Positions 1 through 7,164 of a stretch of 17,435 bases of DNA are shown piece by piece; positions within the stretch are counted from its first letter, which is position 1, and every line of letters starts with the position of its first letter. Made by a program: the position numbers and the translations under genes. A model generated the notes under the pieces. The model searched no databases, was not told where the DNA came from, and worked only from the letters and a program-made list of their open reading frames with translations. Origin of the DNA: Bacteroidota bacterium. GTDB lineage: Bacteria; Bacteroidota; Bacteroidia; Bacteroidales; Prolixibacteraceae. The DNA lies in assembly GCA_023488865.1 (NCBI GenBank), contig JAMDDG010000127.1, forward strand, positions 1-17,435. Direction: 5' to 3'.

Positions 1-2
1 TT

Positions 3-107
3 GGGATTTCCCCTGAACTGTTTACTTTCCTCCTTATTTTAGTTGCAGTGGGAATATTTGCCGGAGCTTCATGGATTCAAAAGAAAGTAAAGAAGGTTGA
101 ATATTAA
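3..107 (+). CDS. C-terminal end of an integral membrane protein (5' end outside window)
   Basis: An open frame runs from the window edge to a TAA at 105-107 and gives 34 residues. They form one hydrophobic segment (LFTFLLILVAVGIFAGA) followed by a short basic tail (KKVKK). This fits the last membrane helix and cytoplasmic end of a polytopic membrane protein. The next gene begins 86 bases downstream on the same strand and encodes a membrane-anchored rhodanese-like protein. Rhodanese-like genes in Bacteroidota often follow YeeE/YedE-type thiosulfate transporter genes, so such a transporter is a reasonable guess. Nothing in these 34 residues is diagnostic, so the family is not assigned. Confidence 0.55.
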   Translation, partial: GISPELFTFLLILVAVGIFAGASWIQKKVKKVEY

Positions 108-193
108 CTTTGAGGCTTGATAATAATTTGCAAGCTGATTTGTATAGGATTAAAATATTAATTGCGGAAAATCCCAAAACATAACTTTTGATA

Positions 194-817
194 ATGGAAC
201 GAAAATATACCATACTTACGATTCTTCTGGTTGTATTGGCACTGGGCCTGGTTATTCTTCCCAAGAAAAACGGGCGAAAGGAGAGTGATCCGAAAGCACT
301 GTTATCTGCTATTACAGAGAAATCGCGTTACCTTTCCGTGGATCAGGTTACCCACCGGATCATCGAAAACGACCCCACCCTCCTGCTGATCGACTTGCGG
401 CCTGCCGATCAATTTAAAACATTTGCGCTTCCGGGGGCTATCAATATTCTTCCAGATTCTTTGCTAACTCCATCAAACTTAGAACTTCTCAATCAGCCAG
501 GAAAAGATAAAATCCTTTACTCCAACTCAGATTTGTTGTCAGAAAAGGCATGGCTTTTTTGTTCACGTTACGAGGTTAACCGGTTATACGTCATGAAAGG
601 CGGAATGAATGAATGGTTCAATACCATCATCAAAGTTAAGGATGCTTCAGGCACACCCTCTTCAACCGATCTTGAGCTGGTCAGTTTTAGAAATGCAGCC
701 CGTCAGTATTTCGTTGGTTCAGGCGAAACGAATGCTGCCCCGGTTACACCAAAAGTTGCAGAAAAAGTTGTGGTAATTCGAAAAGCGCCTAAGGCCTCTT
801 CAGGGGGCGGCTGTTGA
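194..817 (+). CDS. Membrane-anchored rhodanese-like protein with C-terminal GGGC tail, catalytic Cys absent
   Basis: This 207-residue protein has one N-terminal membrane segment (about residues 7-23), which would place the rest in the periplasm. A rhodanese-like fold covers about residues 45-142: an IDLRPADQF strand near 66, a GAINIL loop near 81, a KILYS strand and a final KGGMNEW motif near 135. In an active rhodanese the loop after the ILY strand opens with the sulfur-carrying Cys. Here it reads SNSDLLSEKA (about 110-119), with Ser in that place. The only cysteines are C123, in a helix, and C207, the last residue. A flexible Ala/Pro/Lys-rich linker leads to the terminal SSGGGC. ATG at 194 is preferred over a TTG two codons upstream. 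The next gene encodes a paralogue with the same tail, so the two are probably co-transcribed. The sulfur-carrier role is inferred; the rhodanese fold is well supported. Confidence 0.88.
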   Translation: MERKYTILTILLVVLALGLVILPKKNGRKESDPKALLSAITEKSRYLSVDQVTHRIIENDPTLLLIDLRPADQFKTFALPGAINILPDSLLTPSNLELLNQPGKDKILYSNSDLLSEKAWLFCSRYEVNRLYVMKGGMNEWFNTIIKVKDASGTPSSTDLELVSFRNAARQYFVGSGETNAAPVTPKVAEKVVVIRKAPKASSGGGC

Positions 818-877
818 ACCGGACATAGCCCATTGGTTAATAAGAACATTAAAGAAAAAATTCAAAATATTCGAATC

Positions 878-1474
878 ATGAACCGTTTCCTTAAAATTAA
901 TTCTCCCTGGCTTAGCTTGCTTGCCTTAGCGGTGTTTATTGTGGTATTGGCTTTCCTTTTTAGACCAAAATCATCTGAATATCAAATAAATGCCAACAGT
1001 ACCCTGAAACTGTTCAATGATCAGTCAAATCAGGTCCAGTTGCAAAACATTGCCGGAAAACAATTAATCGATATCCGGACGGCAGATTTGTTTGCCCAGG
1101 GGCATCCCCAAAATGCCATTAATATTCCAGCCCGGCAATTGTTGGAAAAGGAGTCAATTGAAATGCTCAACCAAATTTCGGAAAACGGAAAAGAAGCCGT
1201 TTTGTATGGCAGCGATGAGCTGCAGGCAACTGCGCCCTGGCTTTTACTTCAACAGATGGGGTACAAAAACCTTCTGTTATTCAAAGGTGGAATTGCAGCT
1301 AATGGTGAATTAGTAGATTCAAAGTCACCGGCAACCGAAGTATCGGTGATAGACATGTCTGCTATCCGCTCTAAAGTCACCGGGCTATCGACTACCGCCA
1401 CAAAAGTCGAAACTAAAAAACCTGAAGTAATTATCCCTGTTCGTAAAGCTGCCTCTTCTGGCGGCGGATGCTAA
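878..1474 (+). CDS. Second membrane-anchored rhodanese-like protein with C-terminal GGGC tail, catalytic Cys absent
   Basis: This 198-residue paralogue of the preceding protein has an N-terminal membrane helix (about residues 11-28) and a predicted periplasmic rhodanese-like domain (about 50-140). The domain shows QLIDIRTADLF, HPQNAINIP, EAVLYGSDELQATA and LLLFKGG. The catalytic-loop position after AVLY is Gly, not Cys. The only cysteine in the whole protein is the last residue, C198, at the end of a VRKAASSGGGC tail that nearly matches the tail of its neighbour. A TTG at 833 in the same frame would add 15 polar residues before the anchor. ATG at 878 places the hydrophobic segment normally and is preferred. 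The gap to the upstream gene is 60 bases on the same strand, so an operon is likely. Downstream it meets kup head-on, 40 bases away. Confidence 0.87.
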   Translation: MNRFLKINSPWLSLLALAVFIVVLAFLFRPKSSEYQINANSTLKLFNDQSNQVQLQNIAGKQLIDIRTADLFAQGHPQNAINIPARQLLEKESIEMLNQISENGKEAVLYGSDELQATAPWLLLQQMGYKNLLLFKGGIAANGELVDSKSPATEVSVIDMSAIRSKVTGLSTTATKVETKKPEVIIPVRKAASSGGGC

Positions 1475-1514
1475 GTAATCCTAAGGTTTTCTACTTCTCC
1501 TTAGCAACTGAAAA

Positions 1515-3458
1515 TTAACGCTGGATTCTTCTAATTCGTTTCTTCTCCTCGTGCGCAATCACGATAGGGATTTTCTCCTCAATCACGTTACTGGTATCCA
1601 GTCCAAACGCTTTGACGTCGTTGATGCCCATCCGGCGGATGAAGTTGTGCAGGGTCATTGTAAACCTTTTCAGTGGAGGTAACTTGTAGTCGTTGATCAA
1701 TACCCTGTCCAGGTTTACAAAAAGGAAGTCGGCAGGAATAGAGTGCCTCTTGAGGGATTTGTAATGACTCACCATGCTGATTTCGTGCGTTTTCTCCAAA
1801 TCTTCCAATACCTGTTTGAAATAGACGTTGATCCGGCGGTCTACCTTGAACCCAAGATGGAATTCAACTTTGATCACGACACCGGGAACAATATGGTGCA
1901 CCGTGTATTCAAAGGTATCGGGGGTATCCAGGCTGTCGATGTGCAGGAACCAGTATGTATTGGCTCTTTTGGGATGCTTATTGAAAATGGAGTACATAAT
2001 TTTAGACTCAATCTGATCTAACCTGTTGGCCTTGGTGATATATACCAGGTTGGTTGCAATTTTAGGCACATTGTAATCCATACTTAGTTCGTGTATCACT
2101 TCGGTCTCTTTTGACAGGCTGGTGAAGGTGATAAATTTGTTTTTGATCTTTCTGCCAAAATACCAACCGTACATAACGGTAAAGAAAAGAAAAGCCAGCA
2201 GAATGGTCAACCAACCCCCATCCACGAATTTGTGCAAATTGGCATAAAGGAAAGTACCTTCAATCGTCAGGAACAGCCCAAGCAGAAACATCCGCAGGAA
2301 AAAATTGAACTTTCTTTTGTGTAAATAAACCGACAAAAGCAGCGTGGTCATAATCATGGTAATGGTAATAGAAAGACCATACGCAGCTTCCATATTGGAC
2401 GATTTGGCAAAATAGATTACCACGAAAGAACAGGCAATCCATAACAGCCAGTTAACAAAAGGGATATAAACCTGACCTTTTACCGAAGTTGGATAAAGAA
2501 CTTTAATTCGCGGCCAAATATTCAATGTAATAGCCTCGCTTATGAGCGTATAAGAACCACTGATCAACGCCTGACTGGCAATAACCGCTGCCGCAGTAGC
2601 AATGATGATCCCAGGTATCAAAAACCACGGTGGCATAATTGAATAGAAGATATTCACGTTTTTGGCATCCGCCAGGTGATCCAACAACCAGGCTCCCTGA
2701 CCAAAATAATTAAGCAACAAAGATATTTTAACGAAGACCCAGGTGATCCGGATATTTTTAATTCCGCAGTGCCCCAAGTCCGAGTACAACGCTTCTGCTC
2801 CCGTTGTTGCAAGGAAAACTGCTCCCAGGAGGATGATCGCTTCGGGATAGGACGACAAAAATTTGTAGGCGTAATAAGGGTTCATGGCAGCCATTACGCC
2901 AATTCCGTGCGTAAGCTGGCTGATACCCAATATTCCCAGAAGGAGAAACCACACAAACATGACTGGACCGAATGCCCGTCCTATTATGCCTGATCCAAAC
3001 TGCTGAAAGAAGAAAAGAAGCAGGAAAATAGAGAGTACAATCGGTACTACCGGTATATGATCGTACAAAATATTCAATCCCTCAACAGCCGAAGTCACGG
3101 TGATAGCAGGTGTGATCACACCATCTGCCAGCAAGGCGCTACCACCCAGCATCGTGATGATCGCGATCAGGTTTGTTTTTCTTCTTACCAATGCAAAAAG
3201 TGCAAAAATCCCACCTTCCCCGTGGTTGTCGGCCTGAAGGGTTATAATTACATATTTAAACGTGGTTTGCAGCGTAAGTGTCCAAAAGATACAGGAAAGC
3301 GCCCCGTAAATCAGCAATTCATTGATTTCAATTCCACCTTTCATGATGGCGTTCATCACATACAATGGACTTGTTCCTATATCACCATAGACAATTCCAA
3401 GTGTGACGATTAATCCGGCCAGTGTGACTTTCTTAATACCGGAATTACTTTTTTCCAT
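1515..3458 (-). CDS. kup: KUP-family potassium uptake protein
   Basis: Kup takes up K+ across the inner membrane, probably as a K+/H+ symporter. The 647-residue length is normal for the family. The hallmark GIVYGDIGTSPLY lies at residues 21-33 in the first membrane helix, and further family signatures follow (DNHGEGGIFALFALV, LADGVITPAITVTSAVEG, TGAEALYSDLGH). About twelve hydrophobic segments extend to roughly residue 440. A hydrophilic cytoplasmic C-terminal domain follows and ends in a basic KKRIRRIQR stretch. The start at 3458 gives the expected short N-terminus before helix 1. The gene stands alone: it converges on the rhodanese pair and has about 260 bases of non-coding DNA upstream, so it is probably a single transcript. 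Identification is firm. Confidence 0.96.
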   Translation of the reverse strand: MEKSNSGIKKVTLAGLIVTLGIVYGDIGTSPLYVMNAIMKGGIEINELLIYGALSCIFWTLTLQTTFKYVIITLQADNHGEGGIFALFALVRRKTNLIAIITMLGGSALLADGVITPAITVTSAVEGLNILYDHIPVVPIVLSIFLLLFFFQQFGSGIIGRAFGPVMFVWFLLLGILGISQLTHGIGVMAAMNPYYAYKFLSSYPEAIILLGAVFLATTGAEALYSDLGHCGIKNIRITWVFVKISLLLNYFGQGAWLLDHLADAKNVNIFYSIMPPWFLIPGIIIATAAAVIASQALISGSYTLISEAITLNIWPRIKVLYPTSVKGQVYIPFVNWLLWIACSFVVIYFAKSSNMEAAYGLSITITMIMTTLLLSVYLHKRKFNFFLRMFLLGLFLTIEGTFLYANLHKFVDGGWLTILLAFLFFTVMYGWYFGRKIKNKFITFTSLSKETEVIHELSMDYNVPKIATNLVYITKANRLDQIESKIMYSIFNKHPKRANTYWFLHIDSLDTPDTFEYTVHHIVPGVVIKVEFHLGFKVDRRINVYFKQVLEDLEKTHEISMVSHYKSLKRHSIPADFLFVNLDRVLINDYKLPPLKRFTMTLHNFIRRMGINDVKAFGLDTSNVIEEKIPIVIAHEEKKRIRRIQR

Positions 3459-3521
3459 TCACCTATTACTTGTTAATAAACGTTAATTTCAAAAGAGCGC
3501 GTAAAATTAAGTCAAATACTA

Positions 3522-3529
3522 CAAAATTA
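3522..3529 (-). promoter_or_regulatory. Candidate Bacteroidota -7 element for kup
   Basis: Read on the minus strand this is TAATTTTG, matching the Bacteroidota -7 consensus TAnnTTTG, about 60 bases before the kup start. No TTTG lies 19-21 bases further upstream, so the -33 part is not supported. AT-rich DNA yields such 8-mers by chance. Confidence 0.3.
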
Positions 3530-3578
3530 TTCCCGTTCCAAATAAATATATCAATAACTTTAAATTAAGATAATGCGG

Positions 3579-3606
3579 AAATGTGGAAATAGGTAAATGT
3601 GGAAAT
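3579..3606. repeat. Two direct copies of AAATGTGGAAAT, 16 bp apart
   Basis: The 12-mer AAATGTGGAAAT occurs at 3579-3590 and again at 3595-3606, upstream of kup and beyond its candidate promoter. The flanking GCGGAAATGTGGAAATAGG looks like further slippage of the same unit. Together with the TTTTCAAA-rich stretch at about 3700-3722, it resembles low-complexity intergenic filler. No function is suggested by its position between two genes that point away from each other at this end (kup start, cvfB stop). Confidence 0.6.
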
Positions 3607-3717
3607 GGGCTTTGTGAACTGGGGGGAAAGTTTAGATGACGGCTATTAACTGTTTATTTTTTAATTATTAAATAGCTTAGTGCTTCTTCATTTTCACATT
3701 AATCTATTTTCAAATTT

Positions 3718-4548
3718 TCAAATTATTCTTATTCCCTTCTCTTCCAATAAGATCCGTCTTTGTTTGTACAAGGCGCCAAGCGCTTTTTTAAACACTTTCT
3801 TGCTGATTGCGAAATGGTCAAAAATGAGCGCAGCATCACTTTTGTCGGTCAATGGCAAGAAGCCACCTGCCGCAGTCAACTTATCGAGTATATTTTGGGA
3901 AACCCCGTCTACTTGTCCGTAACCGGGACGGTAGAGCGAAAGATCAATCTTGTGGTCTTCTCTTACCTTTTTGATGTAGGCTTTCAATTGCTGCCCTTTC
4001 TTCAGCGGACCCGGCAACTCATCATGGTAAAGGATACCGCGGTGAAGATGGTTGATGATGGCGTTGTAACCCAGATCGCTTTCGCTTTCGATTATCAGTG
4101 ATACCTCTTCTCCAACCTGATATTCCGGGATCACATTGTCTAAAAATTTTTCAAGCTTGGCAGACGCTGCAATTCTATTTGAATCAGGATCAAGATAAAC
4201 ATAGACCAGGTACGACCTCCCTGCAACCATGTTCATCTTCTGTTCCCGAAACGGGACAAGCAGTTCTTTCATCAAGCCCCAATCCAGAAAAGCGCCGACG
4301 TTGTTGACCGCATTTACCCTCAGAAAGGCAAATTCCCCAACCTGCGCGAATGGTTTCTCGGTAGTAGCTATGATCCTGTCTTCCGAATCCAGGTAGATAA
4401 AAACCTCCAGATCTTCCCCAACTTCACATTCTTCAGGGACGTAACGTGCCGGGAGAAGAATCTCTCCCATTTCGGCCCCGTCCAGGTAGACCCCAAAATC
4501 GACAAACTTCACCACTTTTAGGGTGTTGTACCTTCCCGGTAAAATCAT
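3718..4548 (-). CDS. cvfB: CvfB-type RNA-binding protein with S1 domains
   Basis: This 276-residue soluble protein fits the CvfB/YitL family. It has three consecutive S1-type beta-barrel domains at about residues 1-62, 70-132 and 140-205, then a winged-helix domain at about 215-276. The S1 signatures are visible as the repeated patterns DFGVYLDG..MGEILLP and NVGAFLDWGLMKELLVP. The family's usual domain order and length are kept, with no sign of damage. CvfB in Staphylococcus aureus binds RNA and influences expression of virulence factors; its target in this organism is unknown. The gene starts 6 bases after the iorB stop, so it is almost certainly translated from the iorAB transcript. The link to indolepyruvate oxidoreductase may be co-regulation or simple operon packing. 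Confidence 0.88.
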   Translation of the reverse strand: MILPGRYNTLKVVKFVDFGVYLDGAEMGEILLPARYVPEECEVGEDLEVFIYLDSEDRIIATTEKPFAQVGEFAFLRVNAVNNVGAFLDWGLMKELLVPFREQKMNMVAGRSYLVYVYLDPDSNRIAASAKLEKFLDNVIPEYQVGEEVSLIIESESDLGYNAIINHLHRGILYHDELPGPLKKGQQLKAYIKKVREDHKIDLSLYRPGYGQVDGVSQNILDKLTAAGGFLPLTDKSDAALIFDHFAISKKVFKKALGALYKQRRILLEEKGIRII

Positions 4549-4554
4549 GGTAAT

Positions 4555-5148
4555 TTATTTTAACCTGTTCAATATTTGCTCAGCGAAAGCCCTTCCTGCA
4601 TGGAAAGCCCTTAAATTCAGCTCAATGATATCTTTCCCTTTTTGGAAAAAGATCTCCCTGATCCCTTGTTCAAGACTTTGCAAAGGTAGGTCAATTAACG
4701 GAGAAGCAGCGCCCAGCATTACCATGTTCGACGCCCTGGCATTGCCCTCTGTTTTGGCCACATTTTCGGCATCGATGGCCACTACACGGGGCAGTTTATG
4801 GATGGAGTCCAATAATTCTTCGGGTTCGGGATAGTCCGGAATATTTACAAAGGGTGTTGTATTGGTAATTACATAGCCTTCTGGGGAGAGAAAAGTCAGA
4901 TAACGCAAGGATTCCAGTGGCTCGACTGAAAGTACAAGCTGTGCCTCACCCGAGGGTATCAGATCGGAATAAATGGGCTGATCGGATAGCCGGAGGTACG
5001 ATTGAACGGCGCCTCCCCGCTGACTCATGCCATGTGTTTCAGCCTGCTTCAGGTAAAGATTGTTTTCTACGGCTGCATACCCCAAAACGGTGGCAATGGA
5101 TAAAATCCCCTGTCCTCCTACTCCTGCTAAAACGATATCACACTTCAT
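4555..5148 (-). CDS. iorB: Indolepyruvate ferredoxin oxidoreductase, beta subunit
   Basis: IorB is the gamma-type (POR-gamma) subunit of the enzyme that oxidatively decarboxylates indolepyruvate and related aryl-pyruvates to acyl-CoA, with ferredoxin as electron acceptor. The 197-residue protein starts MKCDIVLAGVGGQGIL, with the Gly-rich motif typical of the family, and has the expected THGMSQRGGAVQSYLRL motif near residue 40. The reading frame is open further upstream to 5226, but that would add 26 charged residues and overlap iorA. ATG at 5148 gives the canonical N-terminus and a 25-base gap after iorA. The length matches the family (about 190-200 residues). It lies in an operon between iorA and cvfB. 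Confidence 0.93.
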   Translation of the reverse strand: MKCDIVLAGVGGQGILSIATVLGYAAVENNLYLKQAETHGMSQRGGAVQSYLRLSDQPIYSDLIPSGEAQLVLSVEPLESLRYLTFLSPEGYVITNTTPFVNIPDYPEPEELLDSIHKLPRVVAIDAENVAKTEGNARASNMVMLGAASPLIDLPLQSLEQGIREIFFQKGKDIIELNLRAFHAGRAFAEQILNRLK

Positions 5149-5173
5149 GAAAGATAATTTTGATTTGTTCTCC

Positions 5174-6763
5174 TCAGCTTCTTTTTCTTCTTGCCAGTTT
5201 CTGAATACACTCCCTCCGGGGAACAATCACTGATACTCCATGGTAATCAATCTCTTGCCGGAGCAGACTTACCAGTTTTTCGTGGTTTTTTGGCAAAGAT
5301 TCCAACACATGGATGTGATCGGGGGATACTCCCACTCCTTCGCAGATGGCTTCGATACGCCCATAAGCCGACGAGTCCTGTCCTCCTGTCATGGAGATCG
5401 ATTCGTTGTCACCAATGATCACGACAATATTAGATTGCTCATTGACAGCATCCAGCAAACCGGTAATCCCCGAATGGGTAAAAGTGGAATCGCCAATCAC
5501 TGCAACCGATGGGAAAAGTCCGGCATCTGCGGCGCCTTTGGCCATGGTCACCGAAGCGCCCATGTCGACGCAACTGTAAATGGCGCTGTAGGTCGGAAGC
5601 GCCCCAAGCGTATAACAGCCAATATCCGAAAAGACCTTTCCTTTTCCGTAAGCCGACATTACTTCATTTAATGCGCGGAAAGTGTCGTGGTGCCCGCACC
5701 CTTTGCAGAGGGCCGGTGGCCGGTTTGCCAAAGTCAGGGCCGTAACCTGGATTTCCGGCTTCTCAATTTTAAGCGCTTCGGCAACCAGATCGGGATTTAG
5801 CTCGCCCGTCCTGGGCAAAGTTCCATCCAGCCGTCCGGTTATTTTTTTGCCGCGTGCAAAGAATCCTTTCAGCTGCTCTTCTACCAACGGGTAGCCTTCT
5901 TCCAGTACCAGGATTTCAGCAACCTGTGATTCAAGTCTTTTCAGCAACTTCTCCGGCAAAGGATACTGCGAAACTTTGACCACAGGATAGGGAGATACGC
6001 CGGGATAATTTTCCTTGAAATAGTTAAAAGCAATTCCGCAACAGACAATCCCCAGGCTTTTGTCAGTCCCGTCAATAAACCGGTTATAGGAAGAAGCTTC
6101 CGACTGGTTCAGGAAGAGCTCCTGTTTGTCGAGCAAAATCCGGTATCTTTTCCTTGCATTGAACGGTAACAGTACAAATTGCAAGGGATCGGCCGGTATC
6201 GAAAGTTCGTTTTCCTTTCGGGGAGTTTCGATCAGGCTCACGCCCGACCGGGAATGCGCCAAACGGGTGGTGATACGGATCATCACCGGGACACCCATCT
6301 TTTCAGAGAGCTCCAATCCGACGATAGCCATATCGTAAGCCTCCTGCTGATTGGTCGGTTCCAGTACCGGGATCATGGCAAATTTGCCATAATACCTTGA
6401 GTCCTGTTCATTTTGGGAGGAGTGCATTGAGGGGTCGTCTGCCACTGCTATGATCATTCCGCCATTGATGCCGGTAATGGCAATATTCATAAAGACATCG
6501 GCAGCTACATTGAGGCCAACATGCTTCATGCAAACCACTGTTCGTTTGCCGGCAAACGACATCCCCAAGGCAGCTTCCATGGCCGTTTTCTCGTTGACAG
6601 ACCACTGCCGGTGCAGATTTCGTTCGATAGCGGTTGCATTCTCCTGTATGTATTCCGTTATCTCGGTAGAAGGCGTGCCCGGATAGGCATATACGCCGGA
6701 GATGCCGCCATCAATGGCGCCCTGACCGATTGCCTCCACGCCCAACAATAATTTTTTGCTCAT
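5174..6763 (-). CDS. iorA: Indolepyruvate ferredoxin oxidoreductase, alpha subunit, without the C-terminal ferredoxin domain
   Basis: This is the thiamine-diphosphate-binding subunit of the aryl-pyruvate oxidoreductase used in aromatic amino-acid catabolism. Visible motifs are YPGTPSTEI (residues 27-35), the pyrimidine-binding region SVNEKTAMEAALG with its Glu near 58, MKHVGLNVA (79-87) and DDPSMHSSQNEQD. In the second half come CKGCGHHDTF (353-362), SDIGCYTLGALPTY, the TPP/Mg2+ motif starting GDS (424) and GDNESISMTGGQ (451-462). At 529 residues it stops just after PRRECIQKLARRKRS. Longer archaeal IorA proteins of about 620-650 residues continue there into a two-cluster ferredoxin domain, and none of those Cys motifs is present here. 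Short IorA forms occur in Bacteroidota, so this is probably normal for the lineage. It is the first gene of iorA-iorB-cvfB. Confidence 0.94.
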   Translation of the reverse strand: MSKKLLLGVEAIGQGAIDGGISGVYAYPGTPSTEITEYIQENATAIERNLHRQWSVNEKTAMEAALGMSFAGKRTVVCMKHVGLNVAADVFMNIAITGINGGMIIAVADDPSMHSSQNEQDSRYYGKFAMIPVLEPTNQQEAYDMAIVGLELSEKMGVPVMIRITTRLAHSRSGVSLIETPRKENELSIPADPLQFVLLPFNARKRYRILLDKQELFLNQSEASSYNRFIDGTDKSLGIVCCGIAFNYFKENYPGVSPYPVVKVSQYPLPEKLLKRLESQVAEILVLEEGYPLVEEQLKGFFARGKKITGRLDGTLPRTGELNPDLVAEALKIEKPEIQVTALTLANRPPALCKGCGHHDTFRALNEVMSAYGKGKVFSDIGCYTLGALPTYSAIYSCVDMGASVTMAKGAADAGLFPSVAVIGDSTFTHSGITGLLDAVNEQSNIVVIIGDNESISMTGGQDSSAYGRIEAICEGVGVSPDHIHVLESLPKNHEKLVSLLRQEIDYHGVSVIVPRRECIQKLARRKRS

Positions 6764-6980
6764 ATCAATTCACGTACGCTTTTTAATCCTTTGCTTAAAA
6801 TCCTTACCTGACTGATTTTCTCTTCAACCTACCCGGCTCTAAAACCGACATTTGAACCAACAGCCAAAAGCTATGCCCCAATCCTATCCCACAACTGCCG
6901 TAAACGGTTGATTGCAGCCAAATCTCCAAAGCGCTAAGAATTTATAATCAGAACTGCGAAAATAGTCAAAATTGAGCAAG

Positions 6981-7160
6981 CTATCCCATTTGAGGGACAA
7001 CCTTTTTGACCTGAACAACACCATTTTTGATTGCCTTGCCGTAATGCAACAACTTGGAAAGCATTGCAACGCCTTGCTCCGTAAAGGCCTTCGTTTTATG
7101 GATGAATGTTTAAGCAGAGAAGAACCGGTCACAAATTGTGACCGGTTCTTCTCTTTGCTC
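6981..7160 (-). pseudogene. Frameshifted fragment of a second ORF6N gene
   Basis: Read on the minus strand, this stretch repeats the middle of the neighbouring intact ORF6N protein. One frame gives REEPVTICDRFFSLLKHSSI, matching RDELVANCDRLATLKHSSIN of the intact gene. After a one-base deletion near 7093, a second frame gives AFTEQGVAMLSKLLHYGKAI, matching AFTEQGVAMLSSVLHSDKAI. That second frame then runs out of similarity (NGVVQVKKVVPQMG) and hits TAG at 6981-6983. The fragment lacks the N-terminal half of the domain and begins almost directly behind the stop codon of the intact gene. It therefore looks like a partial tandem copy or the remains of a paralogue, and is not functional as a protein. 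Confidence 0.8.
7116..7154. repeat. Perfect inverted repeat, 19-bp arms, 1-base centre
   Basis: The left arm AGAGAAGAACCGGTCACAA (7116-7134) is exactly complementary to the right arm (7136-7154) around a single A at 7135. The symmetry continues imperfectly outward (AGC on the left, GCT on the right, with a two-base offset). It lies 10 bases beyond the ORF6N stop codon and inside the decayed ORF6N copy. As RNA it would form a very stable hairpin. No T-run follows on either strand, so it is not a classical intrinsic terminator, though it could protect the 3' end of the ORF6N message. Confidence 0.9.
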
Positions 7161-7164
7161 AGAC

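Larger units (their letters stand above)
6764..7164. other. Gene-poor stretch between iorA and the ORF6N gene
   Basis: About 400 bases hold no intact gene. The right half (about 7023-7160) is a decayed fragment of an ORF6N gene containing a long perfect palindrome. The left part (6764-6980) should carry the iorA promoter, but no convincing TAnnTTTG element was found on the minus strand. Short open frames here, on either strand, show no family signature. Confidence 0.6.

Noticed and set aside
34..264. 76-codon minus-strand open frame at the left edge
   Set aside because: It lies across the end of the plus-strand membrane protein and the start of the rhodanese gene, with no recognisable features.
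833..877. TTG start giving 15 extra residues on the second rhodanese-like protein
   Set aside because: ATG at 878 lies right before the hydrophobic anchor; the extension is polar and low-complexity, and TTG starts are uncommon in this group.
1481..1504. Possible terminator CTAAGG...CCTTAG between the second rhodanese gene and kup
   Set aside because: Stem of only 6 AT-containing pairs with a 12-base loop, and no T-run follows on either strand.
5149..5226. N-terminal extension of iorB to an upstream in-frame start
   Set aside because: It would add 26 charged residues before the conserved MKCDIVLAGVGGQG start and overlap the end of iorA.
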